Below, piece by piece: positions 39,401 to 51,904 of a stretch of 64,000 nt of DNA. The position numbers and the translations under genes were made by a program. This DNA is from Cichorium intybus (lineage: Eukaryota; Streptophyta; Magnoliopsida; Asterales; Asteraceae): positions 114,628,298-114,692,297 of the forward strand of contig CM042012.1 in assembly GCA_023525715.1 (NCBI GenBank), given 5' to 3'. The first letter of the stretch is position 1. Each line of letters opens with the position of its first letter. The notes under the pieces are model-generated. The model was not told where the DNA came from, made no database searches, and worked only from the letters and a program-made list of their open reading frames with translations.

Positions 39401-40456
39401 AGTTCTGACAACACCATCAAACATCTTGATTTGTATTGAACCAATTCCAGTGACTTTATATGGTGCATTATCACCCATCAATACGGAGCCGCCTTCTATA
39501 GGTTGATAATTTGTAAACCAGCTTCTGTTTGGACTCATGTGAAAAGTACAAGCTGAGTCAAGAATCCATTCATCATTGGTTTTTAGGATTCCTGCAAAAG
39601 CTACAAGAACATCACCGTTAGAATTATTTTCAGCAGCATAAGTAGCTTTTCCTTCATCATCTTGATTTGGTTTGTGATTTTGATTAGAAGCTCTTTTCTC
39701 CTTGTTCTTCAACTTGTAACATTCAGAGATATCATGTCCTTCCTTTTTGCAATAGTTGCATGACTTGGAACGTCTGGATCTAGATTTGCTTCTAGAATTT
39801 CTTTTGTTCTTGCCTTTGGAATCATTCTTATCTGTTGGTCTGCCACGAACTGCCAGACTTTCTCCTTTAGAACTTGAACCTTCAGTGGATACCATATCTT
39901 TCATCTTTTCTTTTGCATGCAAAGCTTCATAAACTTCTTGAAGTGTTAAAGTATCACGACTATATAATATGGTATCTCTAAAGTTTGAATAAGAACTAGG
40001 CAAAGAACATAAAAGAATTAAACCCAAATCCTCTTCATCATATTTTACCTCCATGGCTTCAAGATCAGTGATGATCTCTTTAAATGTCGAAAGATGATCC
40101 AGCAATGATCCACCTTCTTGCATCTTAAGCGAAAATAATTTTTGTTTAAGGTGCATCTTACTTGTGAGATCTTTGGTCATGCAAATTTGTTCTAATTTTA
40201 GCCATAAAGATGCTGCAGTAGTTTCTTTCAAAACTTCCTGCAAAATATTATTAGATAAATGAAGATGGATATGAGAGAGAGCCTTACGATCTTTACGATC
40301 CTTTTCTTCATCTGACCAAGACGCAGGCATTTTGTCTCGGCCTAACAGAGCATCATCCAGGTCCAACTGAGCCAATACAGCTCGCATTTTTACTTGCCAT
40401 AATGAAAATCTTGTATCTCGATCCAACAATGGAATATCGTATTTCAAAGTAGCCAT
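36476..40456 (-). CDS. Copia gag-pol polyprotein, 1326 aa, intact frame (element 2)
   Basis: One open frame holds Gag, a CX2CX4HX4C knuckle (about 233-246), protease, integrase, reverse transcriptase and RNase H. The protease motif is WILDSACTFHM, with DSA at 300-302 where element 1 has DSG. DTA/DSA forms are also known in Copia elements, so this need not be a defect. The integrase core shows D493, D556 and E592 (DD35E), followed by conserved sites ending around SRNVVFNES. Reverse transcriptase has YVDD near 1007-1010, and RNase H keeps EAEYM (E about 1222) and FCDSQSA. The ATG at 40454-40456 is about 48 nt past the primer-binding site. I saw no frameshift. Products act in cytoplasmic virus-like particles and, for integrase, in the nucleus, by family knowledge. 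Confidence 0.97.
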   Translation of the reverse strand: MATLKYDIPLLDRDTRFSLWQVKMRAVLAQLDLDDALLGRDKMPASWSDEEKDRKDRKALSHIHLHLSNNILQEVLKETTAASLWLKLEQICMTKDLTSKMHLKQKLFSLKMQEGGSLLDHLSTFKEIITDLEAMEVKYDEEDLGLILLCSLPSSYSNFRDTILYSRDTLTLQEVYEALHAKEKMKDMVSTEGSSSKGESLAVRGRPTDKNDSKGKNKRNSRSKSRSRRSKSCNYCKKEGHDISECYKLKNKEKRASNQNHKPNQDDEGKATYAAENNSNGDVLVAFAGILKTNDEWILDSACTFHMSPNRSWFTNYQPIEGGSVLMGDNAPYKVTGIGSIQIKMFDGVVRTLSDVRHVPGLKRNLISLSTLDLKGYKYSGEGGVLKVSKGAMIVMKADIKSANLYHLRGTTVTGNSNVTSNSSTDTTNLWHMRLGHMSELGLTALSKRGLLDGQCVGKLEFCEHCIFGKHKRVKFNTSVHTTKGILEYVHADLWGPSQEASLGGARYMLTIIDDYSRRVWPYFLKLKSEAFSAFKEWKVMVENQTGKKVKKLRTDNGMEFCSNEFNSYCKLEGIVRHYTVSHTPQQNGVAERMNRTIISKARCMLSNAGLSKRFWAEAASTACYLINMSPSIPLDKKTPIEVWSGSPANYSDLRIFGCPAYAHVDNGKLEPRAIKCIFLGYKSGVKGYKLWCPETKKVVISRNVVFNESAMLHKDSPTNIPVESQQKTSVQVEQSVDSEHTPEKENSIDQNQPVEQESSTPTTTHQPQRSIATDRPRRVIHPPKRLIEEANIVAYALNVAEEIEGIKEPSTYTEAITSEHCNKWIIAMHDEMESLEKNGTWELVKLPKEKKPIRCKWIFKRKEGITPNEEARFKARLVAKGYSQIPGIDFTDVFSPVVKHSSIRTLLSIVAMHNYELEQLDVKTAFLHGELEEDIYMEQPEGFIIPGKENLVCRLKKSLYGLKQSPRQWYKRFDSFMLSQNFKRSDYDSCVYFKSVNGSSIYLLLYVDDMLIAAKDKLEIAKLKAQLSNEFEMTDLGPAKKILGMEITRNRQHGKLYLSQKRYIEKVLQRFNMHKAKPVSTPLAAHFKLSSAYCPKTDDEINNMAKVPYSSAVGSLMYAMVCSRPDLSHALSVVSRYMANPGKEHWKAVQWILRYLCGTSNACLQFGSSGEGLVGYVDSDYAGDLDKRRSLTGYVFTIGGCAVSWKASLQTTVALSTTEAEYMAISEACKEAIWLRNLYGELCGDTSSTKIFCDSQSAIYLTKDQMFHERTKHIDVRYHFIRDVISKGDIQVQKISTHDNPADMMTKPVPATKFELCSSLVGMTI

Positions 40457-40504
40457 GTCGATATAATACTCAATAAATTGAGAATGAGTATAGAAAACAA
40501 CGTG

Positions 40505-40516
40505 GCTCTGATACCA
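40505..40516 (-). other. Primer-binding site, element 2 (tRNA-iMet)
   Basis: Minus strand TGGTATCAGAGC, two bases inside the 5' LTR. Confidence 0.95.
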
Positions 40517-40518
40517 CT

Positions 40519-41002
40519 TGTTATGAATAAATTATATCGACAATAAAATAAAATAATAATACGATAAAGAAAAATAAATGTGGACACAAGGATTTAACGT
40601 GGAAAAACCCTTTCGGGAAAAAAACCACGGGCACAACCGATGATAATCACTATATGAGAAAAATGAGGAGGTTACAAGATTTGGAACTGAAAAATATATC
40701 TCTCTTTTCTAATACACAGAGTCTCACAATATATATCTATGTATATATATCACTCAAATGGTTTTTGACGATTTCAGTTTGGAAAATGATCATCCCTATT
40801 TATAGGGATGATTAGCCAAACAATTTAGAAAATGAAAATGCGTGTGCCAATAGCCGCAATTGTAGAATTGAAATTGTAGGCGCCGTATTCGTCGTTTAAA
40901 ACCAAACGTGCACAATTCAATTTGAATTTGATTTTGAATTACTATGCCACGGGGCCCACTTGAATTATTTTACTTTTGCTTTTTGAAAGTTAATCATTCA
41001 CA
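40519..41002 (-). repeat. 5' LTR of element 2 (484 bp)
   Basis: Same sequence as 35879-36362 apart from 40876. It carries TATAAATA on the minus strand at 40797-40804, within a CCCTATTTATAGGG palindrome. Confidence 0.98.
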
Positions 41003-41007
41003 CGTAG
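41003..41007. other. Target-site duplication CGTAG, right copy (element 2)
   Basis: Pairs with 35874-35878. Confidence 0.95.
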
Positions 41008-43592
41008 TGTGCGGTTTTTGTCGTAATAGAATAGTTAAAGGGGTGAAAGTGAAACTTTCACTGCTTCTTTTGTTACCCTAAATCTTTGTACTAGTTGTAC
41101 AAGCAATAACTGGTACCTATTTTCTTAAAGTTTACTACGAAATTCTGATCTAGACCACATGGTTGTGGACCTGAGGTGGACAGAATTGTCTTGAGTTTAA
41201 TCTTTATGTGGTCAGAGATAAGGAAATGCATGGAAGCCATTACCATATGGTCTGATGAGAGAACATACAAATGTTATATCAACTGGGAACAGTTGTAGGT
41301 GAATTTCTGCTTTGGTAGCAGTGATATGGTACCAATATTAATGAAGTGTCACAGGGATTGAAGCAAATGTTTTTGGAGGGTGGTTGGGAGGACAAAAATG
41401 TTTTCCCCCATACCGTTTTGGATTCTTATATTGCGACCATCATGTTGTGCAATGAACTAGTTCTATGCTCCCATTTCTCCTATTTAGCGACCCAACTTGT
41501 CAAGATTTAATAGATAGATCATGAATTGTTCGTGTCCTAGTGACACGTGTGCGGGACAAATAATATATCTGATAAGAATAGAGATGATAATAATGTATGT
41601 CATTTGAAGAACAATAAAGAAATGAAGGGGGAATGATAAATATTCGGAAAAAGGTCAATGATGGATTCCATGCAAACAAATAGTAAAATAAAGTTTAAGA
41701 AATTTTAGGTCTTGACTAAGGAGATACTTCCAAGAATGAGATAAATTATGAGCATGTTCCATTGGATCAAGCAGGATCTCAGGTCTTTATCAAGATGATG
41801 TGTTCTTTAAGTAAGCAATGGACAATTTTAAATGCGTAAGGTACAAAATAATATAATAAAATCCAGTCCTTTTTACAAAAAGGGTAATCAAGATTCAAGA
41901 TGCATGTGAACTATGCCCGACCCTTTCTTGTGACATTACTTATTATAGTCATATCACTCACATTCAAATGTCGATCTTGTTTACTTCAACCATTTCTACG
42001 ACCCTTCCTTTTGGTAAATTTCATCTCATAATAACAATTCTAAATATGAGTTACAATTACAATCAGTGATTTGATGATAAAACAAACAAGGTAAGGTTAG
42101 ATTAATGTGTTAGAAGAATTGATGTCTTTCATTTCTATCATTATATTTTTTTTCGTTTGCACTTCTTCCCTATGTGTGAATCCCATAAATACCCAAAATC
42201 TTGAAGTTAAAAAAATATAAAACTTATTTTTTCTATATTGATATATAATTATGGCGACTTGAAACTCACAAAGAATTCAATGCAGATCTATGATTTTTCA
42301 ATTGTGTGGAAAATTAAAATAAGTATGAAGGTGAGTTTGTGTCTGGACATTAAGAGACACTCAACATAGTCAATATTAGAGACAAAAAGCTTCTTCCCAA
42401 TGCCTTACAAGTCCTACCAAAATTGTACTTTAAACAGTGAAAATTATACGAGTTTCTTAGATCAATAGTTATTCAATTCAAACAATATTAATTATATCAC
42501 AGTAACTTTCATTTTATGCAACAAAAGCCTTGAATTATTACGTGTTTATCAAATTTAGTTTCGTGAAAGAAACCAGCCAAGAAAGAATATGCACTGAATC
42601 CGATCTGTAAAATCATTTCGTGAGTTGTTATGTTGTATTGTCCACTTCTATGTTGCCAACTGTTTTGGAAAGTTAGATATTGTGTTGGGCTAGTTATCGA
42701 CTATATCCTATCACAACTTTTTGTAAAACTTTTGTTCAAGACATATCAAATCGACAGCAATAATGTTAAATAGTTACAGTTGTCATATGATGTGTCTAAT
42801 GGTACCAAAAAAATAAAAAATTATAAATTATTCTGAATTTGATCGTCTCGTACATTGGATGCAAGTGAGCATTATGAAGCTCAAAATGCAAGAATGAGAA
42901 CATTAGAAAGCTCAAATAATGCCAACAATGTACTATAAAAAAATAGGTTTATGATTTGTGGACCAAATTTTTTGATGAAAATGTGAGAACCATTGAAAAA
43001 TATAATAAGAACTTTAAATCACTTGAACTATCCATAATTTTCACCTGAATTACATTTTGGTTTTACCTTTTTTTTCTTTTTTGTTTTTACATTAACGCAT
43101 CTAACGGCACCATCTTTTTTAGAGCAACCAAAAACGACTTCTCACCATTACTTCTTGTCATCATTTTCTTTCAGATTTTAAATTGATATTACACTTAAAC
43201 GAGAATTTAATTTTTTTTGTTTATGTGACTTATAATTCAGTGATATCAAATAGCTGCCCAAATTGTAAGCAATATATTCGTTGGACATTAATTCATGAGG
43301 AAAGATTTTTTTTCCTCCTCACGTTGTTTTCATTGCAATTGACAAATTAACATCTAAAACCCCAAAAAGAAATCAAAAATTTTCAAAAAAGAAAGAAAGA
43401 AAGGAACAAGATCTCTTATTTTGGATCTAAATTCCTAGTGCTCCGATAAACGATGCATTTCTTCTAAACAACTTCAAGACATTCACATCGATGAACTTCA
43501 TCAATCATCCCCATCTCTTCCCTTCAAACCATCTGTGCATTACCATATGTACATTTTGTTAGCACAATTCACACTCAAGATGAACGAACATG
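41008..43592. other. Intergenic DNA left of the SOFL gene
   Basis: About 2.6 kb with no recognisable gene, TIR pair or LTR. The last part (43500-43592) lies directly downstream of the SOFL stop codon and probably holds its 3' UTR. Confidence 0.4.
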
Positions 43593-44445
43593 TTACAAAG
43601 TACAACCCCACAATGCATAAAAAAACAATGAACTTAACTGGTTTTGTTGGAGGTGACTACCAGAAACAGAGGGGTGAAAAAACCCATAGGGTTCTTGAAA
43701 TGAAGATTTATCCTACAAAATCAAGTATTTATTGCTTTAATCATACTATTTGTAGGAAATGAAATAATGTAGGTGGTTGAATTTTAGTAGAAAGTACCTC
43801 GAAGTAGGTTGTGGAATAGCCCTGTGAGTAGTCTCTAATGTCGTTATCTTCCATTGAAGCTTTCTTCGTAGGCACTGTTAGATTGTTCTGAAAAAAGGAA
43901 ATGAAGATTAATTCCATTTAAGTAACTTTATTCACAACCCAAAAGTAAGATTTTCGTAAAAAACCCAAAATTTTGAAGATTCGAACAAAAACTGATAAAT
44001 GAAGTCGGAAAAAAGTCCTTACATTTGAGAAATTGAAGAAGGGAGAGCTAGCAGTATCATCAAGAAACGAAGGGAAATCTTGAACGTTTCTATGTAACTT
44101 CGATTCTTTCGCGATCTTTTTTCGTTTCCCATTTGTGTGATGATCGATTAACGGAGGAAGAGGCGGGTAAACACAGTACCCGCCACCGCCATTGTTGTGG
44201 TTGAAGCATTCATCTTGTTCTTGAAAATGCGGTGGCCCAGAAGATGCATCTGAAACCATGGACATATCTTCTTCTTCTTCTTGTTGTTCTTCTTCCTTAT
44301 GTGTAAAGGAAGCTTTTTTACAGACGAAATCATCGACATTGTTGTGGTTTTGAAGAGAATGTGAAGGGTACATCGAGTGTTCCAAGTACAAAGTCCATCC
44401 AGACTCACACCCACTACTGCATTCTGAACCAAAAACTTCTTCCAT
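43593..44445 (-). CDS. SOB FIVE-LIKE (SOFL) protein, three exons, 210 aa
   Basis: Exons on the minus strand are 44445-44023, 43887-43798 and 43712-43593, joined by GT-AG introns in phase 0. The start MEEVFG is preferred over an upstream in-frame Met (44475) because SOFL proteins begin close to the first motif. That motif, GSECSSGCESGWTLYLE (residues 6-22), and the second, DMSMVSDASSGPPH (60-73), are the two signature blocks of the family. A conserved LDDTASSP (128-135) and DYSQGYSTTYFE (160-171) follow. The middle has a Glu/Gln run (51-60), a Gly/His/Asn-rich stretch and a basic KRKK (107-110) that could help nuclear entry. In Arabidopsis, SOB5 and SOFL1/2 raise cytokinin levels when overexpressed; the biochemical role is unknown. 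The last 13 residues are unusually hydrophobic, so the third exon's true end is the least certain part. Confidence 0.85.
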
Positions 44446-44557
44446 CTTCGAAAGAACTTTGTAATAATTTATCAAAATCGTCTTTTCTTATTTCAAGATT
44501 TTATCAAAGAAAATATGATGAATTTAAAAGAGGTGGAAAGATATGTGTACGTGATGG

Positions 44558-45166
<609 letters not shown>

Positions 45167-48100
45167 TGTTATTAACAGTGTCACGTCATGTTGACGTGTC
45201 AGCCAAGTTTGTTCTGTTAGTCGGTTGTTTTAGCAAGTTGGTTTGTTCATGAAATTCTATTATTAGTTTGTTAGCTACTATGATTAGTTTGTTAGTTAGT
45301 TCATTTCGTTCTTGTATATCAAGTATAATTAAACTACTCCGTTTGTATTGTTCTTTAGTTAGCCAATTTCAAGGGTTACATAGTCAATCGGTCTCTTTTT
45401 CTATATCTTTTAATTTTTTTCTCAATGAATCAGTCTATTTCTATATCATTCAGCTTCTTTCTCAATCAAGATGGTATCAATACTTTTATTTCTTTGTTCA
45501 ACTTTTCCGCATATACGACTTCGGTTCATTAATCTCTTTGTTCTCTTGATTCTCGAATATCAATTTCAATGGCGACTCAAACTCCAAATAATCAATCCAA
45601 CCAAATCAGTCATTCTAATCCCTATACTTACATCGGTCATATCATCCATGGGTGTTATTTGCTTTTTAACATTTTAACAGATCAAACTTCTGTTCATGGA
45701 GCAAAGTGATGTCAATTGCCTTATCTGCAAAGAACAAATTAGGATTCGTGAATGGAAAGACTGAAACCAAATGACGATTATCCAAATTTTGAAATATGGA
45801 AAAGATGCAAAGATATGATCACATCACGGCTTCTTCATGTTTTGACTAAGGATATTGTTAAACCAATTATATATTCTTCTTCATCACATGAAATCTGCAA
45901 AGATGTAGGTGATTGCTTTGGCCAATAGAATGGTACCAACCTATGCCAATTGTTGAAGAAGATTTCAAAATTATCCCACAGAGCTAATGATTTGCTTGCA
46001 TATTATACCAAACTCAAAAAATATTGGGATGAGTTAAATGTGTTTCCCTCTCTCCCTTCATGTACTTATGGTGTTGTTGGTAAGCTTCAAGAACTCGATC
46101 AAAATCACAGGCTCATTAAAGTCTCATAGGCCTAAACAATGATTGCACATCTATGAGACGTAACATTCTTATGATGAAACCTCTTTATACTGTTTCTTAA
46201 GCTTATGCACTCTTAATTCAATATGAAAAAGATAAGTGGTACAATATGCTTACAGTTTCTTATATGAATTTGCTTCTATGGATGTCAAATATAGGGTAAA
46301 TCATTCTAAAACAAACTATGAAAGCAATAAAAATGTAGTTTGTGCTCATTGCAAGAAACTCGGAACATACAATCAACAAGTGTTATCGTTTAATTAGTTT
46401 TCCAATAGACAATTCCCAAAGGGAAAAAAGCATTGCAACTACCATTACTAATTTTCATTCAGACGGTGAAATTTATCTTCCTCACAAACTATTGAAAATT
46501 CTATTTCATTTTTAAATTGACTAATAATTAATACCAACAAGTTAATGTTTTATATCAACATATCATTTCCATGCTCAATGCTCACTATAACATCAATTCA
46601 ATCAAAAGAAACAATGGAACAACAAGCAGAGTTCAAAATGACCCTCTAATTCAAATCCTAAACAATACTTTGAACATCAATTTTGCTGGTAATATTCTAT
46701 CTTATTATAAAGTTCATGTTAGTTGTCACTATTTTATTACTTCTTTGGCAACATGGTTTATTGACTATATCACTTTTGACCACATGTGTTATGACAAATC
46801 ATTTCTAGTTTAAATTTTCAAACTTGATAAACCAAATTATATTACTCTTCCTAATGGACAAGAAACTCATGCTTTGGAAACTCGAAGTACATATAATGTA
46901 GATAACAATTTCTTAATGGAGGGCCTTTCTCAGAAGAGGTCTCTAGTTCTTGGAAAGCATCATGTTGGGATTATATTTCTTTCTGTAGACAATAATAGCA
47001 AGGTCATGTCTGTTACTACACAAACTCCTTCAAGTTCTTATATTTTCTTTGTTAATTCTCCATGCAATATCGTTTCTAATGACAATGTTTTTAATTTGTG
47101 GCATAAACATCTTCCATATTTTCCTTTATACAAGTGCAAACTTTTGAATTCATAAATAAATATACACTTGATAATGACTTTATGGTGAAATTTGTCCAAA
47201 GGCTAGACAATATAAAATTTATTTTAAATAAAACATCATTCGTACTTCTTCTCCTTTTGAACTCATTAATGTTAACTCATGGAGACCATATAACACAAAT
47301 ACATATATCAATCGATCTTACTGTTGTCCTTAGTTCTTCTGAGTACAAAAAGCAATCATTCCAAGTTATTAAATCCTTTTTTTGGAATGGTTGAGACTCA
47401 ATTCAATATAAGACTCAAAATGACAAGATCTGATAATGCCTTTAAACTTGGTTCACCTTCTTCATACATGTGTGAAAAGAAATTTTGCATCAAACAAGTT
47501 GTAGAAGGACCCCTCAATAGAATGGAGCTATTGAACGCAAACACAAACACCTACTTGGAACTGCTAGTGCATTGTTTTTTCAATCAAAGCTCCTTATTTA
47601 GTATTAGGGAGATTGCGTTCCTACAATGACTTATCTTATTAACAGGTTTCCAACAAAAGATTCAAAGCTAAAGCTCCATTGTTCAATCTATATGGTTCCA
47701 ATACAATGTATTATCATTTAAAAAAATTTGATGTGTTTGCTTCATGAACACTTATAAGATAGAGACAATGTTAAGCCTCAAGCTTCTCAATGTGTTTTCA
47801 GTTGATATCCATTTAGCAAAAAAGGCTTACAAACTGTATGATACAAAATCATCATTGCTAGGGATGTTCACTTTCATGAAAACATATTCCCTTTTCAATC
47901 AATGAACCATTTTCCAACTCCTTTATTTTCTTATTAATAAAATACATGATTTTATGATCATGATCTTATACATGATGTATCGGTTCATAATGATGTCTAT
48001 GCTAATCAAGATGATGTCAATAATAATCCTTCCATAATTTCTTCTTCACTAGTTCTTAGAAGATCTTCGAAAACTCACCATGCTCTTACTCATTTGTAAG

Positions 48101-48620
48101 ACTTTTTTATGGTAATGTTGTCGCATCATGTAAGCACATCATTACTAATATCATATCACCTAAAAACATTTTCTTCGCTTTACTTGCTGATCAAATAATG
48201 GATTTAAACTGGAAATTAAAATGAATAATTTGAATCGTTGAGTTATGAAGAGGTAATTACCTTTTCTGAATAGAGAGAAGCAATGAACAAAAATTTTGAT
48301 GCCTTAAATATCAATAATACATGGGTAATTACATATTGTAAAGGCGAGAAACTAATAAGTTTACATTGGGTACATAAAATAAAGTATAAAGAAAATGGCT
48401 ACTTCTATCAAGATGAAAACAAATTAAGAATTTAGTTTCAACTACTATCATAAAAATTGGAAGATGCATCAATTAGATATGAATGATGCATTTGTCCATG
48501 GTGATTTGGACGAGGATACCTATATACAACCACCACCTGGAATCATTGTTGATAATCCCAAAAAATTGTAAGCTCAAAAGTCATTGTACAGTTTAAATAT
48601 TGCATTGTGACAATGGTATG
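45167..48620 (+). pseudogene. Decayed Copia retrotransposon, plus strand
   Basis: A probable 5' LTR (45167-45468, TGTTATTAAC...CTCAATCA) is followed by the primer-binding site TGGTATCA (45472-45479) and a gag start at 45570 (MATQTPNNQSN). Gag pieces continue with NDDYPNFEIWKRC and LPSCTYGVVGKLQELDQNHRLI (about 45750-46130). Then come LWHKHLPYFPLYKC (GAG-pre-integrase, about 47096), integrase pieces to LINRFPTKDSKLKAP (about 47640-47680), and reverse transcriptase HQLDMNDAFVHGDLDEDTY (about 48470-48525). Many stops and frame changes break it, and it ends without RNase H or 3' LTR, where 5S-derived sequence takes over near 48630. The gag form resembles the Ale/Retrofit lineage rather than elements 1 and 2. 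Confidence 0.82.
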
Positions 48621-48629
48621 CCAAGATAC

Positions 48630-48935
<306 letters not shown>

Positions 48936-49968
48936 TTGAAATGTGAACACTAAATATTGTGTGAACGTGTGACTCATTCTGGTCCAATCATTTCTTTGGG
49001 ATATTTTTGGAATTGTTAATTAAATTAATTAATATTTAATTTTCATTCCTAAAATTATAGTAATAATTAAAAACCCTAAAATAAGAAGGCTATAATATTG
49101 GAAACCCTTTATAATCTCCAAATTTGTTTCATGTCTCTACCCTTTTCTCTCTCGGCTCTTTCCCGATTTTGGAAACATTCCCACCGATGTTTTCCCCTTT
49201 CCCGTCACCGCTGTGTCGCTCTACGGAAGAGGACCTCCCTTCTTCTCCTCGATGCTAATCTTCGTAGTTGCCAACAAAATCCACAAGATTCGAGATTTGT
49301 AGACAGTAAGAACTTAGGCCACATCCCAAAGCACTGCGCCTGAATTAAACCTGAGCAGGAGAAAAGAATTTGCAACCTTGAATGAAGATCGCCAAACCTT
49401 GGTAGAAGAATCAATTCGGGACTGTTACCGACATTCACCACAGTCGCATGACCACCATTCGCCAAAAATCATCAAGATCGTTCACCAAAGAACACAGATC
49501 CATCATGTGCCATAGTTAGGGTATAATCATCCGAGTATGGAAAACTCCAACATCCAAGGAAATATCACAAATCAAGAGATTTCCATATGCGATTTTTCTA
49601 TTAGGTTTGCTTGTTATTCACCTTATATGGTATAATGTTTGCTTTTTATGCTATAAATTTAAATTTTTTTTATATGAGTTTCGAGTTGTTTGCTATAAAT
49701 TTAAACTTTTCGGCTATAAATTTCATGTATCTGATATACAGTTCAACTTACAGGATCCCGTAATCGTATCCGATATTCAGTTTTTAGTTTGCAGTTTTTA
49801 ATTTGATATGGATGTAAAGATTTTTCGGGAAATGCATATTATCTTGGGTGGTATAAAGGATGCGGAAACTGTTGCATATTCTTTAAAAATGCAAAACTGA
49901 AACCTGTGTATTTAAGAATAAAAGCTGAAAAAGAGAGGTTCGTTGCTTCTCGAACGTGGAATTGATTT

Positions 49969-50159
49969 ATTCTTCAAGAATGTTTCTTTCTATTCTTCAA
50001 GAACGCATTATTCTTTAAGAATTTTTTTTTATTTTGCTATACACCTATAATAATTTTGTTATTCTGCAAGAATGTTGTTTATTTTTTAATAATATATTCA
50101 GGCGTATTCTTTAAGTATGAAGCCTAACATTCATAATGTATATTCTATTCTTTAAGAAT
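49969..50159. repeat. Cluster of six ATTCTTYAAGAAT palindromes
   Basis: Palindromes lie at 49969-49981, 49992-50004, 50010-50022, 50061-50073, 50106-50118 and 50147-50159. Most fit ATTCTTYAAGAAT or differ by one base. Two contain TTCAAGAA, the core dyad of a heat-shock element. Confidence 0.7.
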
Positions 50160-50182
50160 GTACTTGACATTATGTATATTCT

Positions 50183-50450
<268 letters not shown>

Positions 50451-50721
50451 CTAAAAAATGAGTTTAATATATATTAAATCGAAATCTCACAAAATTAGAA
50501 GATGAATACGTATTAATTCAAAATTCCATAATATTAGGAGATAAATAGGAAATTTCAATTTTTTAAATAGTGATCAATAAACTAAAATACCTTTTATAAG
50601 GGCTTAATTGTAAAAAATGATTGATTAATTGTTCTATATTTATGCTTAAACCACTAAATCTAAAACCATAGATTATTTCGATCTGACGCTCTACATTTGG
50701 TCACACGTTCACACAATACTT

Positions 50722-50945
50722 TTTTTTTTGGTAACGGAGGAACCCAACTAACCCATCCTTTGGATGACCCAGCTGAGCCAACCTCCGGGGTGCACTGAAC
50801 CCCCCGGTAGTGTCCGTGCTCCCTTTTAAAGCATCCCCATTGGGGAGACCGGTGGCCATCCCTGATTGAAACCTGTGGGAATCGAACCCTGGACCTCTTC
50901 TATGAGGGGCAAGAGCCGTTACCACTAGGCCATCAGGAGATGGTT
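50722..50945 (-). mobile_element. tRNA-derived SINE (224 bp)
   Basis: On the minus strand it starts near CCATCTCCTGATGGCCTAG. It has a Pol III A box (TGGCCTAGTGG) and B box (GGGTTCGATTCC) in tRNA-like spacing, and ends in an A run (the T run at 50722-50729). A 17-bp duplication, ACGTTCACACAATACTT, flanks it at 50705-50721 and 50946-50962. The insertion hit the right terminal repeat of the (AT)n-flanked element. Confidence 0.9.
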
Positions 50946-50982
50946 ACGTTCACACAATACTTGCAGTTCATATTTGCTCATA

Positions 50983-51070
<88 letters not shown>
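50983..51070. repeat. (CT)n then (AT)n compound microsatellite
   Basis: About 18 bp of CT followed by 70 bp of AT at the right edge of the TIR element. Confidence 0.97.
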
Positions 51071-51073
<3 letters not shown>

Positions 51074-51536
51074 TCATCAATTTTGATTTTCGATAAATAG
51101 TCATTAGTATCAATATAATTTTTATTAATAAAAATACAATTCTTTATTTTTCTTATAGCAACTATCGTCATACATTTTGTTCACATCTCAATAAGACATG
51201 TAGTGTATTTATACTAAGACTCAATCTTTATTTACATGTGAATAAACTGTGAATACTATAAGGGTTATTCATCTGTGAATAAAAACGAGTTTAATTATAA
51301 ATATGGTACCACGTTTAAATACATATGAAGAAAATGAATGACTAGAGTTCATATAATTAATACTAAAAATTTTATTTTATATTTTAAAATGTTATATCAA
51401 TATGCATGTAGATTTATAGATTTATAGATGACCAATAATTATGAATTTTTGGGAATGTTTTTGAATAAAAATATCATTTAAAAATGGTTGGTCATTCTTG
51501 CATTCTCAACATTTTTCTCATTTTCATTTGAACACA

Positions 51537-51681
<145 letters not shown>

Positions 51682-51904
51682 TCCCCGCGTTGATTCTGAA
51701 GGCTTGCAAGCCATATGGAGTCTTCTTATAAACAACTTTCTTGAAAACCCCATCTCTAAGACCATTTGGAGACCAAATTCTAGAGCAAACTATTTCTAGG
51801 ATTTTTGTTTTGAATAGCCTTATGAATAGACTTCTAGAGTCATCTAATGCGTGAGTCTCTTCTTCTTGGTCTTCAGGATGAGGATTAGATTCATGGGCAA
51901 TACG

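Larger units (their letters stand above)
35879..41002 (-). mobile_element. Ty1/Copia LTR retrotransposon, element 2 (complete, 5124 bp)
   Basis: A complete minus-strand element with 3' LTR 35879-36362, polypurine tract 36363-36374, gag-pol 36476-40456, primer-binding site 40505-40516 and 5' LTR 40519-41002, bounded by perfect CGTAG duplications. The two 484-bp LTRs differ at one base only (T at 36236, G at 40876). With an intact frame this is a recent, possibly still mobile insertion. Its family differs from element 1: LTR sequence, gag and protease motif are all distinct. Confidence 0.98.

Noticed and set aside
45268..45677. Frames of 68-93 aa near the start of the decayed Copia
   Set aside because: They overlap its 5' LTR and gag start in other frames. 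Only the gag frame from 45570 has family features.
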